From an uncultured Flavobacteriaceae bacterium (GTDB lineage Bacteria; Bacteroidota; Bacteroidia; Flavobacteriales; Flavobacteriaceae): DNA of 64,000 nt. A model generated the notes under the pieces. That model searched no databases, was not told the DNA's origin, and saw only the letters and a program-made list of their open reading frames with translations. Below are positions 33,583-40,414 of the stretch, piece after piece. How positions within the stretch are numbered: position 1 is the first letter of the stretch; every line of letters begins with the position of its first letter. The DNA lies in assembly GCA_947494715.1 (NCBI GenBank), contig CANLWG010000009.1, positions 182,435 to 246,434 on the forward strand, in the 5' to 3' direction. The position numbers and the translations under genes are program-made.

Positions 33583-34653
33583 ATGCCATTATATGTAGAT
33601 CTTCATTACATACACTCCGAAGATTTTTCAGAAGAAGATGCCTTTCGTGCACATTTGGCGGATATTAACGTACAGGATCAATTCGGGGTTACCCATAAGA
33701 AATTTTGGATAAATTTTGACCAAAAAACGATGTTCTGCCTTGTTGACGGACCAAATAAAGAAGCCTGTAATGCGGCCCATCAAATGGCACATATGGATCA
33801 AGCATGTAATATTATAGAGGTGTCAGATGCGGAATTTATTTCATTTTTGGGATTGGGTCAGAAGAACGAGCATGACATGGCTCTTACACTTTCTGGGGAA
33901 GTCGATAGTGGTTATCGAACGTTATTCTTGCTGCGAATGGCAAACCTTACACAAAACGACGATTACCAAAAGAACAAAATATATGATTTTATAAAAGAAT
34001 ACCATGGTAATTTAATACTTCAGCCAGATAACCAAAATATGGCCTCTTTCATTTTTGCGTCTGATGCAATTTCTTGTGCAGCTGCCATTGACACTTTTTT
34101 AAGAACCACACAAGATCATCTCGATTATACGATGGCGTTAGTTACAGGAAAGCCCGTAGACGATTACGGTACCAAATTATTTGAAGAGCCCAAGACCAGA
34201 GCAAAATATTTATGCGGCATGGGTCTAAGCAATGCTGTTTACATAGATGCTATGACCAAGACACTATTGCACAAAGAATCACAAAAAATAAATTCTGACT
34301 TGGAAGTCTTTCGTACTATTGACAACAACGACTTTAGTTTTTCGGAAACCTTGTTCAAAGCCGTGAAAGACAGATTGACTTCTGCGGATTTTAAAAGCGA
34401 GCATCTGGGCAAAACTCTGGGCCTGAGCAAGGCACAGACCTACAGAAAGATAAAAGCCCTGACCGGCATGTCTCCCAATGAGTTGATACGTGAAATGCGT
34501 TTGCGCCGATCTTTGGAAGCTTTGAAGCAAAATGGAAAGACCGTTGCCGAAATAGCCTATGAATTGGGCTTTAACAGTCCGACATACTTTACCCGGGTAT
34601 TTCGAAAAAGGTATGACACCCTTCCTACCACTTTTGCGAAACTTATTTCCTGA
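33583..34653 (+). CDS. DUF4242 / cyclase-like / AraC-HTH regulator, paralogue 3
   Basis: A 356-residue protein: DUF4242 ('MPLYVDLHYIHSEDFSEEDAFRAHLADINVQDQFGVTHKKFWINF' pattern), cyclase-like middle lacking catalytic residues ('NMASFIFASDAISCAAAIDTFL', 'LDYTMALVTGKPVDDYG'), and AraC HTH almost identical to paralogue 2 across the DNA-reading helices. It begins 12 bases after paralogue 2. The next promoter region downstream holds a palindrome that is repeated before the flavoprotein gene, a natural candidate target. Confidence 0.82.
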   Translation: MPLYVDLHYIHSEDFSEEDAFRAHLADINVQDQFGVTHKKFWINFDQKTMFCLVDGPNKEACNAAHQMAHMDQACNIIEVSDAEFISFLGLGQKNEHDMALTLSGEVDSGYRTLFLLRMANLTQNDDYQKNKIYDFIKEYHGNLILQPDNQNMASFIFASDAISCAAAIDTFLRTTQDHLDYTMALVTGKPVDDYGTKLFEEPKTRAKYLCGMGLSNAVYIDAMTKTLLHKESQKINSDLEVFRTIDNNDFSFSETLFKAVKDRLTSADFKSEHLGKTLGLSKAQTYRKIKALTGMSPNELIREMRLRRSLEALKQNGKTVAEIAYELGFNSPTYFTRVFRKRYDTLPTTFAKLIS

Positions 34654-34673
34654 AATTTTTACTCGATTCTCAA

Positions 34674-34731
34674 GATGAAACAATTGTTTCATCATTTGAG
34701 CCAAAAAGTACACCTATGGTTCATTTGTGCG
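34674..34731 (+). promoter_or_regulatory. Conserved promoter block A (palindrome GATGAAACAATTGTTTCATC)
   Basis: A perfect 20-base palindrome at 34674-34693, followed by a region that matches block B at 38082-38138 over about 57 bases (roughly 80% identity with one gap), including 'TACA-CTAT', 'GGT' and 'ATTTGTG'. Block A precedes the tsdA-like gene (by about 200 bases). Probably a binding site plus promoter shared by the two sulfur-module transcripts. Confidence 0.6.
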
Positions 34732-34933
34732 AACCTTTGAAACAAAACTTACATTTTCCGCACCTTTCCTATCGTAATTTTATAGTATCAAATTGAAGTA
34801 AAGTTTCAGTTTGTCTTGTTGATTATACTCCCCCAATATATTTAAAAGTGCAGGTGGACATCCCATGTCCGCTAGGGTACTACTGTCCGAAATTTAGCAC
34901 AAACAATCGACTAAAAAGTAAGGGAAGAGCACA

Positions 34934-35980
34934 ATGAGAACCGATAAAAAATATCGATTTGTAAAAAATACCAGAGGGCTAATAAGGAGCCTCTCAGTAC
35001 CCTTTGTGGCTCTATTGATGTTATCGTGTTTTCTATTTTGGAACTGTTTGGATGGATTTTCAAAGGGGAGTAAAAATGAGAACGCATTCAAGGATATCTA
35101 TGCAATGAACTATGACGTTTCCCGATTGAATGATTCTGAGGAAAATAGAATTATCAAACAAGGTTACGAGCTATTCTTGAACACAACAAAATATATTGGC
35201 CCGGCCGGTGCGGAAAAAAATAAAGTTTATGCCGGGAACAATCTGTCTTGTACCAATTGCCATTTAGGGTCGGGCACGAAACCCTATGCAGCTCCCTTAA
35301 TCGGAATCATACAACGCTTTCCCCAATTCAGGGGGAGGGAGAACAAAATGGGAACAATCGAAGAGCGAATCAATGGCTGTATGGAGCGAAGTATGAATGG
35401 CAAGATGATGCCATCGGATGGCCAAGAAATGAAGGCTATAATCGCCTATCTAAATTGGCTGGGCAGATATGCACCCAAAGATGGAAAGATCAAAGGACAA
35501 GGTTTCTTGAAAATAAATATCCCCGAGCGGGCCGTTAACCTAGAAAATGGGGCGGAAATTTTCAAAGCCAATTGTGTGTTGTGTCATGGCGAGAATGGTC
35601 AAGGTCTCAAATCGACAGACGGCTACGGATATCAATATCCGCCACTTTGGGGCTATGATTCCTATAATGATGGTGCCGGTATGACGCGTGTAATTACAGC
35701 CGCAAGATTCATAAAGGCCAATATGCCTTTTGGCGCGACCTATGACAATCCGGTATTGACCGATGAAGAAGCGTATGACGTTGCTGGGTATATCAACCAG
35801 CAGTTGAGGCCTGAAAAAAGAAATCGAGAAATAGATTTTCCGGACTTGAAGAAAAAACCGGTTTCAACTCCTTATCCCCCATATACGGATACGTTCTCAC
35901 TGCAGCAACATCAACTGGGGCCTTTTCAACCGATTATGGAATATTATAAAAGTGAATACAATATTGTTAAATCTAAATAG
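34934..35980 (+). CDS. tsdA: TsdA-like dihaem cytochrome c (thiosulfate dehydrogenase / tetrathionate reductase)
   Basis: A 348-residue exported or membrane-anchored cytochrome. The N-terminal helix ends in 'LLMLSC', possibly a lipobox (Cys32). Haem 1 site: 'NLSCTNCHLGSGTKPYAAP' (Cys106, Cys109, His110), followed by 'RFPQFRGRENKMGTIEERINGCMERSMNG'; Cys149 in 'RINGC' matches the unusual Cys ligand of TsdA. Haem 2 site: 'CVLCHGENGQG' (Cys214, Cys217, His218), with Met264 in 'KANMPFGA' as likely ligand. TsdA joins two thiosulfates to tetrathionate, or the reverse. DsrE-like and TauE/SafE genes follow, supporting a sulfur role. Promoter block A lies upstream. Confidence 0.82.
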   Translation: MRTDKKYRFVKNTRGLIRSLSVPFVALLMLSCFLFWNCLDGFSKGSKNENAFKDIYAMNYDVSRLNDSEENRIIKQGYELFLNTTKYIGPAGAEKNKVYAGNNLSCTNCHLGSGTKPYAAPLIGIIQRFPQFRGRENKMGTIEERINGCMERSMNGKMMPSDGQEMKAIIAYLNWLGRYAPKDGKIKGQGFLKINIPERAVNLENGAEIFKANCVLCHGENGQGLKSTDGYGYQYPPLWGYDSYNDGAGMTRVITAARFIKANMPFGATYDNPVLTDEEAYDVAGYINQQLRPEKRNREIDFPDLKKKPVSTPYPPYTDTFSLQQHQLGPFQPIMEYYKSEYNIVKSK

Positions 35981-36042
35981 GGCCGAGCGTAAAAAAATGT
36001 CTTGTAGACATTTTGAGCATAGGAGCCAGCCGGCGTGTTGGC
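35980..36042 (+). repeat. Structured intergenic element, copy 1
   Basis: Begins GGGCCGA at the tsdA stop, followed by a perfect 8-pair hairpin (35994-36001 with 36007-36014, loop TTGTA) and 'GGAGCCAGCCGGCGTGTTGGC' split into short pairable arms. A related element at 44570-44629 keeps the order and the hairpin with compensatory change. Nature unknown. Confidence 0.35.
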
Positions 36043-36112
36043 AATACAAACAAGAATGTTTGATAACGCAAGCGAAGTATGAGTTAATCATTAATTAAAT
36101 AAATATAAAACG

Positions 36113-36796
36113 ATGGAAACAAGGAGTAAAAATTCAAGAAGAAACTTTATGGGCGCGATGATGCTAGGTGCTACTGCCAGTACGCTGTCACTATTTGCCA
36201 ATCCCATGTATGCCAATTTACCATCTTACGATGCCGAAAATATGAACGAGGCCGAGGACTGGTTCAAAAAAATAAAAGGTAAGAACCGCATCGTTTATGA
36301 TGGTTCGTATCCGCATAAAGGGTTTCCTGTCATCTGGAATTGGGCCTATTACCTGAGCCATAATGAAATGGGGGCCGACGATAGCGATATTACGGCTATG
36401 ACCGTACTTCGCCATGACGCCATTCCCTTTGCATTTAAATCGGAATTATGGGAGAAGTATCCCTTGGGAGATGTGTTTCATGTAAAACAGGCCGATGGAA
36501 AAGCGTATAAAAGAAACCCCTATTACGAACCGCAAGAGGGAGATTTTCCCTTGCCCGTTATTCAAGGTATCAAAGATATGCAGGCCAGGGGTGCGATGTT
36601 TTGTGTTTGTAATCTTGCAATATCGGTCTATAGCGGTGCAGTGGCGCAACAGATGAATCTAGACGCAAAAAAGGTTTATGAAGAATGGATTCAAGCCGTT
36701 CATCCTGGAATTCAAGTGGTGCCTTCGGGGGTTTGGGCCTTGGGCGAAGCCCAAAAACGGGGATGTGGTTACATCTTCGCCGGAAACGCAATATAA
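36113..36796 (+). CDS. Tat-exported DsrE-fold-like protein
   Basis: A 227-residue protein with a twin-arginine signal ('SRRNFMGAMMLGATAST', Arg9-Arg10). The mature part contains 'AMTVLRHDAIPFAFKSELWEKY' and 'ARGAMFCVCNLAISVYSG' with Cys164 and Cys166, a pattern I know from exported DsrE-like proteins, often annotated only as Tat-signal proteins. The Tat route implies folding in the cytoplasm before export. It sits 132 bases after tsdA and 18 bases before a DsrE gene, so a sulfur-carrier or sulfane-sulfur role is inferred. Not a recognised enzyme. Confidence 0.65.
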   Translation: METRSKNSRRNFMGAMMLGATASTLSLFANPMYANLPSYDAENMNEAEDWFKKIKGKNRIVYDGSYPHKGFPVIWNWAYYLSHNEMGADDSDITAMTVLRHDAIPFAFKSELWEKYPLGDVFHVKQADGKAYKRNPYYEPQEGDFPLPVIQGIKDMQARGAMFCVCNLAISVYSGAVAQQMNLDAKKVYEEWIQAVHPGIQVVPSGVWALGEAQKRGCGYIFAGNAI

Positions 36797-36814
36797 ATTT
36801 TAAAATGTAAAATC

Positions 36815-37228
36815 ATGAAAAAGCTTATACTACTGGCACTGGCATTGTTCATCACGAACATGGCCAGTGCCCAAGAAAAGCCTATTAAGGTAGTATTCGA
36901 TGTCACTAGTGGCAATACCGATGTGCACAAGTCAGCAGCCCGTCATTTACGATTAATGTCGGAGACCTATCCTGATTCCGAATTTGAAATAGTCGTTTAC
37001 AGCGGTGCCTATAAAATGGTGGATAACAATTCTTCTGCCGCCGGGGAAACGCTTCGAGAAATTGTAAAGAATGACAATGTCTCTATCGTGGTATGTGCAA
37101 ATACGCTAAAAAGAAACAATAAGGGTAAGGATGATTTGATTCCGGGAGTTACAACCGTACCCGATGGCATCTATGAAATTGTTGCAAAACAACAATTGGG
37201 CTGGGGCTATATAAAAGAGGGGAAATAG
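36815..37228 (+). CDS. Secreted DsrE/DsrF-family protein
   Basis: A 137-residue protein with a signal peptide ('MKKLILLALALFITNMASAQ') and a single DsrE-like alpha/beta domain ('KVVFDVTSGNTDVHKSAARHLRLMSETYPDSEFEIVVYSGAYKMV', 'VSIVVCANTLKRN', with Cys94 in the usual position of the sulfur-carrying Cys). It probably binds or carries sulfane sulfur in the periplasm. Coupled by position with the Tat protein upstream and the TauE/SafE permease 21 bases downstream. Confidence 0.75.
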   Translation: MKKLILLALALFITNMASAQEKPIKVVFDVTSGNTDVHKSAARHLRLMSETYPDSEFEIVVYSGAYKMVDNNSSAAGETLREIVKNDNVSIVVCANTLKRNNKGKDDLIPGVTTVPDGIYEIVAKQQLGWGYIKEGK

Positions 37229-37249
37229 TAAAGATAATTTCTAAGGAAA

Positions 37250-38050
37250 GTGGAAGCCATCCAAATTTTGGGATATTTCGGAGCCTTTTTCATAGGGCTT
37301 GTGTTGGGCCTGATGGGTAGTGGAGGTTCCATAATGGCGGTTCCTATTTTCGCCTATATGTTTCAAATCAGTCCCATTACGACCACGGCATATTCGTTGT
37401 TCGTAGTGGGCACTTCCTCATCGGTCGGAGTATTGAAGAACTTCAAAAAAGGGTTAATAGACTATAGAATAGCACTGGTTTTTGCGATTCCCGCATTTGT
37501 AGCGGTATATATCGCCCGTAAGTTTATGGTGCCAATGATTCCTGAAGAATTGATTTCCGTCGGGAATTTTATGATTACGAGAAACATGGGAATTATGCTG
37601 CTATTCGCATTGTTGATGCTAATCGCATCGATATCCATGCTACGACAGAAAGAACGACCGACCGAAGAAAATGTACAGCCCCGGTACAATTACCCCATGA
37701 TGGTAATTGGGGGCGTACTTATCGGCACATTAACGGGTATCGTTGGTATTGGCGGGGGATTTTTGATTATTCCGGTTCTGGTCTTATTGGTAAAACTGCC
37801 GATGAAGAAGGCCGTGGCAACCTCTTTGTTTATTATTGCCTTGAAGTCTTTGATCGGATTTACCGGGAATCTTGGTAATCTAAATATCAATTGGTCGTTC
37901 CTATTGGTTTTTACCATGATTTCAACAACTGGCATATTTCTGGGGCTATTTCTATCGTCCTATATCAAGAGTGAAAAACTTAAGAGAAGTTTTGGCTGGT
38001 TCGTGCTTGTGATGGCCATCGGTATTTTATGTAAAGAGATGTTTGTTTAG
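37250..38050 (+). CDS. TauE/SafE-family sulfite/sulfonate exporter-like permease
   Basis: A 266-residue inner-membrane protein with about eight helices. The family repeats are visible: 'GLVLGLMGSGGSIMAVPIFAYMFQISP' and 'GTLTGIVGIGGGFLIIPVLVLLVKLPMKKAVATSLFIIALKSLIGF'. Members export sulfite, sulfoacetate or thiosulfate-related anions. The start is GTG at 37250, with an AAGGAAA Shine-Dalgarno-like sequence just before it; no ATG is available upstream. Last gene of the cytochrome-DsrE operon, then a 263-base promoter region. Confidence 0.85.
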   Translation: MEAIQILGYFGAFFIGLVLGLMGSGGSIMAVPIFAYMFQISPITTTAYSLFVVGTSSSVGVLKNFKKGLIDYRIALVFAIPAFVAVYIARKFMVPMIPEELISVGNFMITRNMGIMLLFALLMLIASISMLRQKERPTEENVQPRYNYPMMVIGGVLIGTLTGIVGIGGGFLIIPVLVLLVKLPMKKAVATSLFIIALKSLIGFTGNLGNLNINWSFLLVFTMISTTGIFLGLFLSSYIKSEKLKRSFGWFVLVMAIGILCKEMFV

Positions 38051-38081
38051 TGTTGATTGAATTTGACACCCGAAACACGCA

Positions 38082-38138
38082 GATGATACATTTGTTTCAT
38101 TATTAGATACAAAATTTACATCTATTGGTGGATTTGTG
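38082..38138 (+). promoter_or_regulatory. Conserved promoter block B (GATGATACATTTGTTTCATT)
   Basis: Similar to block A at 34674, with 17 of the 20 palindrome bases identical (differences at positions 6, 10 and 20). Downstream 'TACA-CTAT' and 'ATTTGTG' elements are also shared. It precedes the flavoprotein gene by about 180 bases, so one regulator probably serves both transcripts. Confidence 0.6.
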
Positions 38139-38313
38139 TAGTAAATTTATAACAATGTGGTAGTCAGCGTTACGCGCCGCCAGATACACTTCCCCCAATT
38201 CAGACCAAAAATAGAAACCTCTAGGCGTAAGTTCGTAAATTACTCAAAGATAATAGGGATTTAATACAACTTTAAGCCACGAAAACAAATCAATAAAAAT
38301 TAAACGGCCACTT

Positions 38314-39510
38314 ATGATAGAGACAAAAAAAAACAAGAAGGAAGCACTCTTGATAAAACTAGAAGCCATATTCGAAAACTGTGGAAGGCGAGCCGCACAT
38401 TACGATGCCAATAACCTATTTTTTCAGGAAGATTTCGATGAACTGAAAGAAGCCGGGTATCTGCTTATTGCGGTACCCGAAGAATTTGGTGGTTACGGTA
38501 TGAAACTCGATGAATGCACGGCCCTGACCCGAAAACTGGCCTATCGCGCAGCACCAACGGCTGTTGCCCTGAACATGCACATCTATTGGACCGGACTTGT
38601 GGCCGATTTATGGCGGGGTGGGGACACTTCTATGCAATGGCTTTTGGAAGAAGCTGGAAAGGGAAAAGTATTTGCCGCTGGCCATGGGGAATCCGGAAAC
38701 GATTCCCCGGGAATCTATTCCACCTGCAAAGCGGAAAAAGTCGAAGGCGGCTATAAATTTACTGGCCATAAAGTTTTCGGTAGCCTAACGCCCGTATGGG
38801 ATTATTTGGGCTTTCACGGTCAAGACAATAGTGACCCTGACAATCCAATGGTGATCCACGCCTTTATGCCCAGGGATACCGAAAATTATGAGATTAAAAA
38901 AACTTGGGACGATGTTTTAGGTATGCGTGCTACCCGTTCCGATGATACCCTATTGAATGGTGTTTTTGTGCCTGAAGAATTGATTGTTCGAAAACTACCG
39001 ACGGGATTTAAAGGTATGGATGGTTTCGTACTTGGAATTTTCTGTTGGGCTTTGATGGGATTTGCCAATGTTTATTACGGACTGGCCCAATGCGTCTTGG
39101 ATAAGGTTCTGGAGAAATTGCCGAAAAAGAAATCCATTTCTTTCGATCGGCCCTCTATGGCATACAACGGGGTCATTCAGCACGATGTCGGCGAAATGGT
39201 CATGGAAATCGAGGGTATCGCTCCGCAGTTGGATACAGTTGCCCGCGAATGGAGTGAAGGTAAAGATTACGGCCCTGCATGGGGTGTAAAGATCGTTGCG
39301 GCCAAATGCCGTTCGGTCGAAGGTTCGTGGCGGGTTGTTGATAAGGCTATGGATATCATGGGTGGTTACGGACTATTAAGAAAAGCCGGATTCGAACGCT
39401 TGTTCCGAGATGCGCGATTGGGCAAGATCCACCCGGCAAACGGTTATCTATCGCGAGAATTTTTGGCAAAGGCTATGATGGGAATAGATGCGGATGAGCA
39501 GCCGAGATAG
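38314..39510 (+). CDS. Acyl-CoA-dehydrogenase-family flavoprotein with altered active site
   Basis: A 398-residue protein with the acyl-CoA-dehydrogenase layout: N-terminal helices ('LKEAGYLLIAVPEEFGGYGMKLDECTALTRKLAYRAAPTAVALN'), a middle beta domain ('KGKVFAAGHGESGNDSPGIYSTCKAEKVEGGYKFTGHKVFGSLTPVWDYLG'), and C-terminal helices ('VDKAMDIMGGYGLLRKAGFERLFRDARLGKIHPANGYLSRE'). Where typical dehydrogenases have the catalytic 'YEG' segment, this has 'HPAN' (373-376), so it may be a flavin monooxygenase or dehydrogenase of a different type, like DszC/SfnB relatives. The gene shares promoter block B with the sulfur operon, suggesting an organosulfur substrate, which is inference. Confidence 0.75.
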   Translation: MIETKKNKKEALLIKLEAIFENCGRRAAHYDANNLFFQEDFDELKEAGYLLIAVPEEFGGYGMKLDECTALTRKLAYRAAPTAVALNMHIYWTGLVADLWRGGDTSMQWLLEEAGKGKVFAAGHGESGNDSPGIYSTCKAEKVEGGYKFTGHKVFGSLTPVWDYLGFHGQDNSDPDNPMVIHAFMPRDTENYEIKKTWDDVLGMRATRSDDTLLNGVFVPEELIVRKLPTGFKGMDGFVLGIFCWALMGFANVYYGLAQCVLDKVLEKLPKKKSISFDRPSMAYNGVIQHDVGEMVMEIEGIAPQLDTVAREWSEGKDYGPAWGVKIVAAKCRSVEGSWRVVDKAMDIMGGYGLLRKAGFERLFRDARLGKIHPANGYLSREFLAKAMMGIDADEQPR

Positions 39511-39987
39511 CAAAAGATTGTTCGCCTCTTCATATGGGACAATATTATAGAGGCTAGTTCGATTTTAATCCAGAGAGGGTTATTAAGATTTTAAACCGCA
39601 ACTCTAGGAGTAAATTAGATTTCGGGTAAACCCGAAAATGATTAGACAGAAATTTTAATCAGGAAAAGAGGCTCGTAATTCCCATAGTATGGGATTAAAT
39701 AGCAACTCTATTTCGGGAATTGATGGAGCAAGTGCTAGGAGCAGTCCTCTAAAACGAACGATTTTTAAAACTCTATAGATTTTCTAAATCAGATTCTTTA
39801 ATCGGCCAATTGAAGAAACAGGTCAAGAAGGAGGCTAAGTGCATTAATATCCACGTTTCGCAACAGCTATGCAAAAATTCTTTTATCGATACAAATCAAA
39901 GATATTAATTCACTTTTTTAATCACCTGTGTTTTTCTTAAGTGTTCCAACACTAATTACCTAGATTTTTTTAAGTTTTTTAATCGTG
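39511..39987. other. Gene-free stretch after the flavoprotein gene
   Basis: No gene is supported. Two small hairpins are visible: TTTCGGGTAAACCCGAAA (39620-39637) and TCCCATA/TATGGGA around 39680-39695. Stop codons are frequent in all frames. Confidence 0.4.
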
Positions 39988-40043
39988 TATAGTACTTTTT
40001 CTTTTTAGAGGCGTATTGTATGTGAGCGCACGATTCTAAAATG
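39988..40043 (+). pseudogene. Decayed promoter and start of a second fecR gene
   Basis: From 'TATAGTACTTTTTC' to 'TAAAATG' this region is almost identical to 45660-45715, the segment in front of the intact fecR gene; differences are few (for example AGAGGCG against AGCGGCG). Here the ATG at 40041 is followed at once by TGA, so the gene is dead, and the fecR body is missing. Confidence 0.65.
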
Positions 40044-40078
40044 TGATAAATTATTGATTTAAAATATCGACAATAAAT

Positions 40079-40322
40079 ATGAAAAACTTCTTAAAACTCG
40101 ACTATAAGTTTTCATCCCTTATTCAATTATGATTTAACAGAAGAAGCTAATAGTGTTTTAACAATTCCCTTTGTAAATACCTTAAAAACAAATCATGCGC
40201 TTTCACGACTCAACATGACAACTTTAGATTTAAAGAAAGTAACCTTCCAAAGTTTTATCGACAAGATAAAAAGAGTGCTGACTTATGGTTGGTTTATAAA
40301 GTCAAGGGCACAGATTTATAAT
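40079..40322 (+). pseudogene. Decayed 5' fragment of a SusC-like receptor gene
   Basis: Aligns by eye with the first 250 bases of the intact susC gene at 47026: 'ATGAAAAACTTCTTAAA' against 'ATGAAAAAACTTCTTAAA', then 'GTTTTCATCCC', 'TTCAATTATGATTTAA', 'TTTAGATTTAAAGAAAGTAACC', 'TTTTATCGACAAGATAAAAA' against their counterparts. Numerous frameshifts and stops destroy the frame. Weak similarity may continue to about 40375. Only 35 bases separate it from the dead fecR start. Confidence 0.65.
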
Positions 40323-40414
40323 TAGGTAATCTCCATAAATGCGAAAAAGAAAAGATAGCCAATATATCGTGAGGTTTGTAATGTCCCAAAATTTAAAAAA
40401 TATGTTTGATTTTA

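Noticed and set aside
31351..34653. Three active adenylate or guanylate cyclases
   Set aside because: The cyclase-like domains lack the first metal-binding Asp and other catalytic residues of class III enzymes, so they are described as degenerate.
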